A DNA stretch of 64,000 nt, taken from assembly GCF_001598355.1 (NCBI RefSeq), contig NZ_BCYU01000011.1, positions 1 to 64,000 on the forward strand, written 5' to 3'. The translations under genes were made by a program, and so were the position numbers. The stretch's first letter is position 1, and the number at the start of each line of letters is the position of its first letter. The notes below the pieces were generated by a model. The model was not told where the DNA came from. It searched no databases and was given only the letters and a program-made list of their open reading frames with translations. The stretch comes from Sphingomonas asaccharolytica NBRC 15499. Its GTDB lineage: Bacteria; Pseudomonadota; Alphaproteobacteria; Sphingomonadales; Sphingomonadaceae. Positions 46,057 through 53,652 of this stretch are shown here, piece after piece.

Positions 46057-46725
46057 TCACTTCATCCCGGCGAACAATTCCCACACTTTCGGGCGGCCGG
46101 TCGGTTTGGGCGTGCCGTCGAGCCGTTGCGCGCGGATGATCGTTACGGACTTTAGCAGCATCTGGCCTTTCATCGCGCCTTCGCCGCCGGGACTGGTCGG
46201 CATCGCCAGGATCCGCTTCACCACATCCATCCCGCCGACGATGCGGCCGAACACGGCATAGCCGGGCGATCCCGGCCGCGCGTCCATATTGGGACTGGCA
46301 CCGACCATCAGCGAGAAATTGGCCGTCCCCGAATTGGGGCTGTCGTAGCGCGCCATCGAGATTGCGCCGTCGACATGGTGCAGTCCCGTCTTGCTGGTCG
46401 GCTCGAGCGGCACGGGCTCTAGCCGGCGCCGCGCATCGGTATCGATCCCGCCCTGGACGAAACCGAGATTGGGCGCCCCTTTGCGCCGCGCCGCGCGATA
46501 GAAACGGGTACCATCGAGACGGCCGTCATCGACATAAGCGAGGAAATTCGTCCCGGTCTTGGGCGCGTGCCGGACGTCGATCGCCATCGTGATCACGCCT
46601 GCCGAGGTGGTCATCCGGACACGAACGATCGGCGGCTCTTTAGGGGCGGCCGCTTTCTGCGGCGCCGCCGCCGACACAGTCGCGCCAAATGCCAAAGCCA
46701 GAACCGTCAGCTTCGCGAACCGCAC
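46057..46725 (-). CDS. Periplasmic peptidyl-prolyl cis-trans isomerase, cyclophilin type
   Basis: A protein of 222 residues with a signal peptide (MRFAKLTVLALAFGATVSA). The cyclophilin fold begins VRVRMTTSAGVITMAID; the core includes RLDGTRFYRAARRK, NLGFVQGGID and a modified active region TANFSLMVGASPNM, then GYAVFGRIVGGMDVV. The catalytic Arg/Phe/His set is only partly conserved, as in PpiA-like paralogues. Helps fold exported proteins. Confidence 0.88.
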   Translation of the reverse strand: MRFAKLTVLALAFGATVSAAAPQKAAAPKEPPIVRVRMTTSAGVITMAIDVRHAPKTGTNFLAYVDDGRLDGTRFYRAARRKGAPNLGFVQGGIDTDARRRLEPVPLEPTSKTGLHHVDGAISMARYDSPNSGTANFSLMVGASPNMDARPGSPGYAVFGRIVGGMDVVKRILAMPTSPGGEGAMKGQMLLKSVTIIRAQRLDGTPKPTGRPKVWELFAGMK

Positions 46726-46909
46726 ATCACGTCTCCAAACACGCAGGAGCCGCCCGATAGCGTATCCGGCGTGCTCGGAAACCCCCGTTCGCCGCTAAAG
46801 TCGTTTGCAGCTTAGCTGAGACGGTGCCGGCCCGCTCCCCCACCCAACCTCCAATCAGGATATTCTATGGGAGGTCGGGTGGGGGAGCGGGCCGGCACCG
46901 CATGAGACT
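46726..46909. repeat. Long intergenic hairpin (31-base inverted repeat)
   Basis: A 31-base inverted repeat with one mismatch (46822-46852 and 46870-46900) encloses a 17-base loop, giving an exceptionally long stem made of GGTGCCGGCCCGCTCC-type sequence. It lies between the stop of the GH1 gene and the start of the cyclophilin gene, both reverse strand. It may be a GH1 terminator or a mobile miniature element. The rest of this gap (46726-46821) shows no feature. Confidence 0.85.
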
Positions 46910-48337
46910 TCAAACGAGCGCATTGCGCCGGATCAGTTCACGATACCAGGCAGCGCTCAGCTTAGGGATGCGCTTCTGCGTCGCGAAGTCGACATAATGG
47001 ATGCCGAACCTTTTGCCGTAGCCGTCGGCCCATTCGAAATTGTCCATCAGGCTCCACAGGAAATAGCCGGCCAGCGGCAATCCCTCCGAGGTGGCGCGTT
47101 GCGCTTGCCCGATGTAATTGCGCAGATACATCACCCGGTCGGCGTCATCTATCCGACCGTCGCTCACCGGATCGTCCGCCGAACAGCCGTTTTCGGTGAT
47201 GTAGATCGCTTTCGGCTTCCACAAATCGGTCGTGTTGCGCACTGCCCAATATGCGGATTCAGGTCCGACGCGCAGCCAGGGCGAGGCCATGCGCGGCGAC
47301 GACGCCAGCATCGGCAGGACCGAATAGCCCTGCGCATTATTGTCTGCCCGGACGAATTGCGGCGCGTAGACGTTGATCCCGACGAAATCGAGCGGGCTGC
47401 CGATCGCCTTCATGTCGCCCTCCTCGACCTTGGGCGCGGCCGCGCCCTGCGCCGTCAGGTAGCTGTCGATATAGCGCCCCTCCATCACCGCGGTCAGCGC
47501 GGCGGCATTGACCTCGCGCATCGCCTTGCGTGCCGCGTCGATATGCTCGGGGGTCTCAATTACCGGCACGGTGATGGAGGGATTGTCGGCGAGCCCGACC
47601 TTCGTCCCCGCCTTGGCGATCGCGCGGATCGCCTGGACGCCTAGGCCATGCGCCAGGACGCCGTGATGGCGCACCTGATTGACCCCGGCCGGATCGAGCT
47701 TGAGGCCGGGCGCGTGGATACCCTCTCTGTGGCCGAGATCGGTGAAGCAGGCGAATTCATTGGTCGTCATGAAATGCTTCACGCGATCGCTGAGTTTGCC
47801 CGCCACGAACCCGGCATAATCGGCAAACGCCTTGGCGGTGTCGCGCGACTGCCACCCACCAGGCAGCGCCGAGGGCAAGTCCCAGTGGAACAGGGTGACG
47901 TAGGGCGTGATGCCGTTGGCCAGCAGGTCGTCGATCACGCGGTTATAATGATCGACCCCGGCCTGGTTGGGCTGGCCGCGTCCTTCCGGGAAGATGCGCG
48001 ACCAGGCGAGCGACATCCGGTAGGTCGAGACGCCGAGGTTCTTGAGCAGTTGGTGATCGTCGCGATAGCGATGATAGCTGTCACAGGCGACGTCGCCGGT
48101 GTCGCCATTCGCGACCTTGCCCGGCGTGTGCGAGAAGATGTCCCAATTGGTTTCGCCGCGACCATCTTCCTTGGCGGCGCCCTCGACCTGATAAGCCGCG
48201 GTCGCGCATCCCCATTTGAATCCCTTGGGGAAACGGCGCTCTTTCACCGCGCCGGCAGCCAGCGCCGGGTTGGCGGCCGCCATCGTTGAGAACGTTCCCA
48301 ATATCGCGCCGATCTCACGCCGGGAAAACTCTGCCAC
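46910..48337 (-). CDS. Tat-exported GH1 beta-glucosidase
   Basis: A protein of 475 residues with a Tat signal (MAEFSRREIGAILGTFSTM). The GH1 barrel starts GFKWGCATAAYQVEGAAKEDGRGETNWDIF. The acid/base Glu is in MTTNEFACF (NEF instead of the usual NEP) and the nucleophile Glu in YITENGCSADD; RTDLWKPKAIYITENG-type strands and WSLMDNFEWADGYGKRFGI also match. It hydrolyses beta-glucosides in the periplasm and may feed glucose into metabolism. Apparently a single-gene unit. Confidence 0.93.
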   Translation of the reverse strand: MAEFSRREIGAILGTFSTMAAANPALAAGAVKERRFPKGFKWGCATAAYQVEGAAKEDGRGETNWDIFSHTPGKVANGDTGDVACDSYHRYRDDHQLLKNLGVSTYRMSLAWSRIFPEGRGQPNQAGVDHYNRVIDDLLANGITPYVTLFHWDLPSALPGGWQSRDTAKAFADYAGFVAGKLSDRVKHFMTTNEFACFTDLGHREGIHAPGLKLDPAGVNQVRHHGVLAHGLGVQAIRAIAKAGTKVGLADNPSITVPVIETPEHIDAARKAMREVNAAALTAVMEGRYIDSYLTAQGAAAPKVEEGDMKAIGSPLDFVGINVYAPQFVRADNNAQGYSVLPMLASSPRMASPWLRVGPESAYWAVRNTTDLWKPKAIYITENGCSADDPVSDGRIDDADRVMYLRNYIGQAQRATSEGLPLAGYFLWSLMDNFEWADGYGKRFGIHYVDFATQKRIPKLSAAWYRELIRRNALV

Positions 48338-48434
48338 GCGCCTCTCCTATTTCTGGAATCGCGCGCAGCTTAACCATGGCTGGCGGCAAATGCCAGCGTC
48401 GGCAGGGCGCCCGGCGAGCGGGCGCCCGTCCGGT

Positions 48435-49247
48435 TCAGACCAACGCAGGTTGGCGATAGCGGTCCGCCACCGCGCGATTGCTGAGCTTGCCGCCCAGGGC
48501 CACGCGCGATTCCTGCATTTTTTCCCATTGCGGCAAATCGGCGTCGGCGAGCGGCGGGATCGTCACGGTCTCGCGACGGTCGAACCCGGCCAGCGCCGCG
48601 TCGACCAGATCATCGACATCCATCACCCATTCGGGCGGAAACGCATTGACGTCCTTGCCCGACCGTTCCCAGATTTCGGTTCGCGTCGCGCCCGGCAGCA
48701 CCGCCTGCACATAGAGCCCCTTGGCGCCATATTGCGCAGCGAGGCTCTGGCTAAGATTGAGCAGATAGGCCTTCGATCCCGAATAGACGCCGTCGAACAT
48801 CTCGGTGACCAAGGCGAGGACCGAGGCCAGGTTGACGATCGACCCTTCTCCACGCGCGACGAAGGCCTTGCCCGCGGCGCCGGCCAGCACGGTCGGCGCG
48901 GTAATGTTGAGCGCGACCAACCGCTCGATCTCGACTGGATCGACCGAGATCGCATCCCCGGTCATCGACAGGCCGGCATTGTTGACCAGCAAGGTGATCG
49001 TGGGATCGACGGCGAACCGGCCCGCCACGCGCGCCAGGTCGGCGCGATCGGTGAGGTCGGCGCGAACCACCTCGATCCCGCGGCCGGTCTCGCCGCGCAG
49101 GCGCTCGGCCAGCGCCTCCATCCTGGCCTGGTCGCGTGCCACCAGGATCAAATCGTAGCCGCGATGCGCTAGGCGATCGGCATAAACCGCGCCGATGCCG
49201 GTCGACCCGCCAGTGATGAGCGCGGTCTGGTTGAGAGCTTGTGTCAT
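48435..49247 (-). CDS. Short-chain dehydrogenase/reductase
   Basis: A protein of 270 residues, classical SDR. Nucleotide motif LITGGSTGIGAVYADRL, NNAG motif as LVNNAGLSM, catalytic Ser in NLASVLALV and Tyr/Lys in YSGSK. An excellent AAGGAGG precedes ATG 49247. Divergent from an HxlR regulator through a shared operator, so it is probably induced by a compound it reduces or by electrophile stress. The substrate is unknown. Confidence 0.92.
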   Translation of the reverse strand: MTQALNQTALITGGSTGIGAVYADRLAHRGYDLILVARDQARMEALAERLRGETGRGIEVVRADLTDRADLARVAGRFAVDPTITLLVNNAGLSMTGDAISVDPVEIERLVALNITAPTVLAGAAGKAFVARGEGSIVNLASVLALVTEMFDGVYSGSKAYLLNLSQSLAAQYGAKGLYVQAVLPGATRTEIWERSGKDVNAFPPEWVMDVDDLVDAALAGFDRRETVTIPPLADADLPQWEKMQESRVALGGKLSNRAVADRYRQPALV

Positions 49248-49286
49248 CGAATTCCTCCTTCGCGCCCGGCACCGAGTCGAGCGGCT

Positions 49287-49320
49287 TGCATTTTGATAGT
49301 AACGTGACTATCATTTTGCA
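49287..49320. promoter_or_regulatory. Operator dyad between SDR and HxlR genes
   Basis: TGATAGT (49294-49300) and ACTATCA (49307-49313) form a perfect seven-base inverted repeat with a six-base spacer. Outer TGCA tetranucleotides (49287-49290 and 49317-49320) extend the dyad to 34 bases. The HxlR ATG begins immediately after the right edge with no ribosome site. The most likely binder is the HxlR protein itself. Confidence 0.7.
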
Positions 49321-49764
49321 ATGGACGCTGAGAAATTATCCTGGGGCATCTGCCCGGTCGGCCGCGGACTGGCACGCGCGGGCGATGCGTGGAGCATGCT
49401 GATCCTGCGCGATGCGGGGCTTGGCCAAACGCGGTTCGACGATTTTCAAAAGGGCCTGGGGATCGCCCCGAACATCCTGACCAAGCGACTGGCGGCGCTG
49501 GTCGAGGCAGGCCTGCTCGAGCGCCGACGCTATAATGACCGCCCGCCACGCGACGAATATGTCCTGACCGAAGCGGGGCGCGATTATCTACCGGTGCTGC
49601 AGGCGCTGGGGGGCTGGGCGCGCAAGCATTTCGGCGAAGGCGCGATGAGCGACCTGGTTGACGCGAACAGCGGGCGGACGGTCACGCCGCTGGTGGTCGA
49701 CGCCGAAACCGGCGTGCCGCTGTCCGAGATCGCAGTGACTCTCCGCCAGCCGAGCGACGCCTGA
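49321..49764 (+). CDS. HxlR family transcriptional regulator
   Basis: A winged-helix protein of 147 residues. The HxlR layout is clear: CPVGRGLARAGDAWSMLILRDAGLGQTRF with the conserved N-terminal cysteine, recognition region GIAPNILTKRLAALVEAGLLERR, and the wing YVLTEAGRDYLPVLQALGGW. HxlR proteins sense electrophiles or quinones, often through that cysteine. ATG 49321 directly follows the operator, so translation is probably leaderless. It likely represses itself and the divergent SDR gene. Confidence 0.88.
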   Translation: MDAEKLSWGICPVGRGLARAGDAWSMLILRDAGLGQTRFDDFQKGLGIAPNILTKRLAALVEAGLLERRRYNDRPPRDEYVLTEAGRDYLPVLQALGGWARKHFGEGAMSDLVDANSGRTVTPLVVDAETGVPLSEIAVTLRQPSDA

Positions 49765-49820
49765 TCCGAAGCCGGCGACGGAGCTGCCGAAATTGGAGGA
49801 AGGCAGCCCCGTCTTTGCGT

Positions 49821-50714
49821 TCAACGCTCGGGCGCGCTTTGCCCTTCGTCGGGTCGATCGCCAGGCAACGGTTGGCCGGATCGCAACCGCATCGCGCGCC
49901 GCTGCATCCACCACTGGCGCCGCGCCTGGCGTCGTTCGAATCGCTCTTGCGGCGTAAGGGGATTGGCCATCGCCGCGTCGGGCCCGATCGTGCGGCCGGG
50001 AAGCGCGGCGTCCGGCTTGATCGGATCGCCCGCGGACGCCGCCAGCGCCGACCTCGCCTCCAGCCGTCTTTCCACTTGCGCGGCGACGCGCGGGTGGGTC
50101 GCGAGATAATCGGCCTTGAGCTTGGCGATCTCTGCCTTGCGTTCGGGCGGAGGCAGCGCCTTGATCCGCCGCCATTCGGCAACCGCCGCCTGACGCTGCG
50201 CGACAGGCATGGCGCGGAACCGGGCCATTAGCGCACGGCGCACCAGCGGTCGGTTTATCGGCAGCCCCGCCGCGATGCGCGCTTGGCGCTGCACGCGCCA
50301 TTGCGGGAGCGGCGCCGATTCCAATGGTAAAACCGGTGCGGCCTCGGGTACCGCAGCCGCTACCTCAGCTTGCCCGACCGGCGCCTTGGGTTTTTCCCTG
50401 TGCACCAAATGCTTGGGCTTCTTCACCTCGGGCACGACGACGGTCCGCGTGATGCCGGGGATCGCGATCGGCAGCTTGCCGAACCAGCCGGTCGCCGCCG
50501 CGGTCGCGCTCGCCAGTACGAGCGCGCCGGCGCCGATCAGCATGCGGCCATGCGCGCGCCAGCCGCTCCGCACGGGCCGTCGCGGTGGCACACGGACCCC
50601 GGCGGTTGCCGCCGAGACGATCTCAGCAGCGAAACCGGGCCGCATCGCGGGCACCGAAACGCGGTCGAGCGCGGCACGTTCGGCGGCAGTGAAATCCATC
50701 TCGTTCGCGTTCAT
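49821..50714 (-). CDS. Probable anti-sigma factor (membrane protein with DUF3106-like region)
   Basis: A protein of 297 residues whose ATG overlaps the sigma gene stop (ATGA). N-terminal cytoplasmic part of about 50 residues (TAAERAALDRVSVPAM), one membrane helix (MLIGAGALVLASATAAATGW), then a periplasmic helical region rich in Arg, Ala and Gln, with QRQAAVAEWRRIKALPPPERKAEI resembling DUF3106. Linkage and topology suggest it sequesters the ECF sigma factor and senses an envelope signal; neither is shown by the sequence alone. Confidence 0.65.
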   Translation of the reverse strand: MNANEMDFTAAERAALDRVSVPAMRPGFAAEIVSAATAGVRVPPRRPVRSGWRAHGRMLIGAGALVLASATAAATGWFGKLPIAIPGITRTVVVPEVKKPKHLVHREKPKAPVGQAEVAAAVPEAAPVLPLESAPLPQWRVQRQARIAAGLPINRPLVRRALMARFRAMPVAQRQAAVAEWRRIKALPPPERKAEIAKLKADYLATHPRVAAQVERRLEARSALAASAGDPIKPDAALPGRTIGPDAAMANPLTPQERFERRQARRQWWMQRRAMRLRSGQPLPGDRPDEGQSAPER

Positions 50715-51316
50715 GACGCGACCTCCCCGGTCAACGAGGTCAGTCCCCGCGCCGCCAGCGCCGCGCGCATGGCACCGCGTGCGCGCAACAACAGCGACTC
50801 GAACGCCTTCAGGTTCAGCTCCAGCGCGTCCGCGGCCATCGAATTGGGTAACTCCTCATAATAGGTCAGCACGATCGCGGCGCGATGCCGTTCGCTGAGG
50901 TCGCCCAGCGCCGCCCTCGCCGCGCCGCGCAAGCGTCCTTCTTCGACCAGATCCTCCGCCCCCGGCGCGTCGTCGGCGCGTTCTGGCGGCTCCTCCTCGC
51001 TGGCGAAACGCCGTCGCCTGAGGCGATCGAGGCATTGGTTGACCGCGACCCGCGTCAGCCACGCCGCGATCCCCGCTTGGCCCGGCCGCCAGCGTTCGGC
51101 CGATGCCCACAAGCGCAGCAACGCTTCTTGCGCGACGTCCTCCGCCTCCGCCGCATCGCCGATCATGCGATAGGCAATGCGATGGAGCATCGCGGCATGC
51201 GCGTCGACCACGCGGCCGAACGCCACGGCGTCGCGTCCGGCGATGCGCGCCATCACCGCATCGTCGTTGTCAGCCGCCGCGGCCTCCCGCGCAGCGCTGG
51301 TGAACCTCATCAGCAC
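50711..51316 (-). CDS. ECF-type RNA polymerase sigma factor
   Basis: A protein of 201 residues with sigma2 (FGRVVDAHAAMLHRIAYRMIGDAAEAEDVAQEALLRLW) and sigma4 (LGDLSERHRAAIVLTYYEELPNSMAADALELN) regions. The start may be ATG 51316 or the Met two codons on. Its operon with the downstream membrane protein marks a typical ECF/anti-sigma pair. Target promoters are unknown; it does not look like EcfG, which is usually encoded beside nepR and phyR. Confidence 0.88.
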   Translation of the reverse strand: MLMRFTSAAREAAAADNDDAVMARIAGRDAVAFGRVVDAHAAMLHRIAYRMIGDAAEAEDVAQEALLRLWASAERWRPGQAGIAAWLTRVAVNQCLDRLRRRRFASEEEPPERADDAPGAEDLVEEGRLRGAARAALGDLSERHRAAIVLTYYEELPNSMAADALELNLKAFESLLLRARGAMRAALAARGLTSLTGEVAS

Positions 51317-51373
51317 GTCATCCAGTCTGGTCCTTGCCAGCTTAACGCGCGATGGCGCGATACCCTTCGCGCA

Positions 51374-51799
51374 TCAGTTGAACACGCTGGTCAACCCTGG
51401 CCTCCCGGTGCGAGGATCAAGCCCATGAGCGTTGGGTCCACGCTTGCCGGGCAAGAGCATCATCGCCATCAGAATGAGCGAGCCGACCAGGGGCAGCGCG
51501 TGGAGAAGGACAAACCAGCCGCTCAGACTGAGGTCGTGCAACCGCCTGACCTGCACGGCGAGCATGGGCAGGACGAACAGGACGACCACGATCAGCATCG
51601 ACCTGATGGCCCAGGTAAAGATTGGGTCCCGACGAGCTTCAGTAATCATCGGAGTCACGAATGCGGCGACTACAGCTGAACCGACGAAGATGCCGACCTG
51701 TAGCGTCGCGAACAGCAGGGTGAACGCCCACAGTTCACGGCGCGTCGCACGGCTGCGAAAATACATGCAACGCCGGAACGGGCCGAACAGATAGGTCAT
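51374..51799 (-). CDS. DUF805 family membrane protein
   Basis: A protein of 141 residues with about four membrane helices. DUF805 signatures are RCMYFRSRATRRELWAFTL at the start and VRRLHDLSLSGWFVLLHALP with the conserved RRLHD. Function unknown; often found beside stress or uptake genes. Monocistronic, 18 bases past the next upstream gene. Confidence 0.88.
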   Translation of the reverse strand: MTYLFGPFRRCMYFRSRATRRELWAFTLLFATLQVGIFVGSAVVAAFVTPMITEARRDPIFTWAIRSMLIVVVLFVLPMLAVQVRRLHDLSLSGWFVLLHALPLVGSLILMAMMLLPGKRGPNAHGLDPRTGRPGLTSVFN

Positions 51800-51817
51800 A
51801 CCGCCGCTGCCTTTCGA

Positions 51818-52306
51818 TCAATCGGCCGCGTATCGAACGATCCGGAAGCCTTCACTCCCTTCTGGCTGCGCGAAATGTGCCGTGAACTGGTCGAACTCGG
51901 CATCGCTCGCCTGGTAAGCGTGCGTCCCCGCCGCGTTTCGCGCATGGAGACGGGCGCGGCAAATATCGTCGGGCAGATCGAGGAAATGCAGCGTCGCAGT
52001 GATTCCCGCCGCATCGGCCAATCCGCGCATCCACGTCCTGCTGGCGACAGTGTTCGCCGGAAAATCCAGGATGATCGTCAGGTCACGCCGCAACAGATCG
52101 ACGATCAATGGCGCGATCGCTGTCCGCAACCGCCCGCTATCGCGTCGATAATCGTCGAGCGAGGTGATCTGCGCGGGATAGAGCGTCGGCAGCCAATAGT
52201 CCTCGGCCAGCACCAACCCGCCCGTCTCCGCCGCCAGTTTCGCCGACAAGGTCGATTTGCCCGCAGCGATCTTGCCGGTGATCAGATGGAGGGCGCCTGT
52301 GCTCAC
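51818..52306 (-). CDS. P-loop kinase-like ATP-binding protein
   Basis: A protein of 162 residues from GTG 52306, overlapping the EVE gene stop as GTGA; an earlier in-frame start would bury it further. Walker A is LITGKIAAGKSTL, and the fold follows small-molecule kinases (LVLAEDYWLPTLY, TIILDFPANTVASRTWM, FLDLPDDICRARLHARN). Such AAA/kinase proteins phosphorylate or detoxify small molecules (e.g. antibiotics); substrate unknown. Coupled to the EVE gene. Confidence 0.78.
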   Translation of the reverse strand: MSTGALHLITGKIAAGKSTLSAKLAAETGGLVLAEDYWLPTLYPAQITSLDDYRRDSGRLRTAIAPLIVDLLRRDLTIILDFPANTVASRTWMRGLADAAGITATLHFLDLPDDICRARLHARNAAGTHAYQASDAEFDQFTAHFAQPEGSEGFRIVRYAAD

Positions 52307-52704
52307 CCCTGCGCCATTTCCGTCAGTACCGCCCATTCGTCATCGCGCACCGGCGTCACCGACAGTCGCGACTGGCGCAGCACCTCGATCTTGGCGAGGC
52401 GTGGTTCGGCCTTCATTTCGGCCAGCGTGACATGGTGCTTCAATGGCCTGACCGGCTTGACCGCGACCGACGCCCAGTCGCCTTTTTCGCCATCGGGTTT
52501 CCAGGTGCGCGTGATCTCCATGATCCCGGCACAGGCCTTTTCGGTGTTGGAATGATAGAGGATCGCTTGATCGCCGACCTGCATGTCCTTGAGGAAATTG
52601 CGCGCGGTGTAATTGCGGATGCCGTCCCATTCGGTGCCGCCGTCACGGATCAGATGATCCCAGCCATAGACTTCGGGCTCCGACCGCAGGAACCAGTACG
52701 CCAT
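52303..52704 (-). CDS. EVE domain-containing protein
   Basis: A protein of 133 residues, almost entirely one EVE/PUA-like domain: WFLRSEPEVYGWDHL, WDGIRNYTARNFLKDMQVGDQAILYHS and GIMEITRTWKPD. EVE domains bind modified nucleobases and occur in nucleic-acid repair, RNA and defence contexts. Here it is coupled to a P-loop kinase-like gene. A housekeeping role is likely. Confidence 0.92.
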   Translation of the reverse strand: MAYWFLRSEPEVYGWDHLIRDGGTEWDGIRNYTARNFLKDMQVGDQAILYHSNTEKACAGIMEITRTWKPDGEKGDWASVAVKPVRPLKHHVTLAEMKAEPRLAKIEVLRQSRLSVTPVRDDEWAVLTEMAQG

Positions 52705-52840
52705 CCGATATCTCCCTACCTAAATCCCAAGTGAACGCCCGTCTCAGCGGCCATTCAGACCGACTCGCATAGAAGGATGCAACAGGCTCGGACAGTCTGC
52801 GTTTAGTCTGTCGGAACCGAGTGATGATTGGAGGTTCGAA

Positions 52841-53227
52841 ATGAACAAGCTTCTGACCAAGGCCGTCCTGGGCACGACGCTCGCAGCCACCGCGCTGACC
52901 GCGGCAGCCCCGGCCGATGCCCAGCGTTATTATCATCGCTGGCACCGTGGCGGCGACAGCACCGGCGCAGCGATCGCGGGCGGCGTTGTCGGTCTGGCAC
53001 TGGGCGCGGCGATCGCGTCGTCGGCGAATGACCGCTACGACCGCGATTATTATTATCGTAGCCGCGGCTATCGCGCTGATTACGATGACTATTATTATCG
53101 CGAGCGCGGCTATTATCCGACCGACGGCTATTATGCCTATCGCTATCGCGACTATCGCCATTGCTGGGTCGAGCGCCGCTATGACCCCTATTGGGATCGC
53201 AGCGTACGGGTACGCGTCTGCAACTAA
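52841..53227 (+). CDS. Secreted Tyr/Arg-rich protein with glycine-zipper helix
   Basis: A protein of 128 residues with a signal peptide (LLTKAVLGTTLAATALTAA … DAQ). A glycine-zipper helix (GAAIAGGVVGLALGAAIAS) is followed by a very Tyr-, Arg- and Asp-rich tail (YYYRSRGYRADYDDYYYR), ending with cysteines at HCWVERRY and RVCN. Common in sphingomonads; no function is known, but the zipper suggests outer-membrane association. Start ATG 52841 behind GGAGG. Confidence 0.75.
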   Translation: MNKLLTKAVLGTTLAATALTAAAPADAQRYYHRWHRGGDSTGAAIAGGVVGLALGAAIASSANDRYDRDYYYRSRGYRADYDDYYYRERGYYPTDGYYAYRYRDYRHCWVERRYDPYWDRSVRVRVCN

Positions 53228-53252
53228 GCAGCCGCCGAACTGAGCGGAACGA

Positions 53253-53277
53253 CGCGGGAGGCTTCGGCTCTCCCGCG
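53253..53277 (+). terminator. Terminator of the Tyr-rich protein gene
   Basis: A CGCGGGAG/CTCCCGCG stem (53253-53260, 53270-53277) with a nine-base loop that holds a TTCG tetraloop, followed within about five bases by TTTGCATTTT. Confidence 0.72.
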
Positions 53278-53318
53278 CCGTTTGCATTTTGGGCGCGGTC
53301 GCGGCAATAGCCCGCGCC

Positions 53319-53591
53319 ATGACCGATACGCCCCCCGATCATTTGTCGAGCAATCCGCGCAGCCCGTTCTTCAACCAGGACGCGTTGCAGCGCGGCGTCG
53401 GCATCCGCTTCAAGGGTGCCGAGCGCACCGATGTCGAGGAATATTCGATCTCGGAAGGCTGGGTCCGGGTCGCGCTCGGCAAGAAAGTCGATCGCCACGG
53501 CAACCCGCTGACGATCAAGCTGTCGGGCCCGGTCGAGGCCTATTTCCATACCGGCGCGGACTCAGACGAGGGCTCGGACGAAGCCGAATAG
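53319..53591 (+). CDS. DUF3297 family protein
   Basis: A protein of 90 residues from ATG 53319 (MTDTPPDHLSSNPRSPFFNQ). The small conserved domain includes RGVGIRFKGAERTDVEEYSI and GKKVDRHGNPLTIKLSGPVEAYF. Typical glutathione-peroxidase-like size is exceeded by none of its features; function is unknown. A TTG 10 codons upstream is not needed. It ends with an acidic tail. Confidence 0.85.
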   Translation: MTDTPPDHLSSNPRSPFFNQDALQRGVGIRFKGAERTDVEEYSISEGWVRVALGKKVDRHGNPLTIKLSGPVEAYFHTGADSDEGSDEAE

Positions 53592-53652
53592 GGCTACGTC
53601 ATCGAAGCGTAGCAACCGCGTCCTATCCGCCCCGGATGAACGGGAGACGTGA

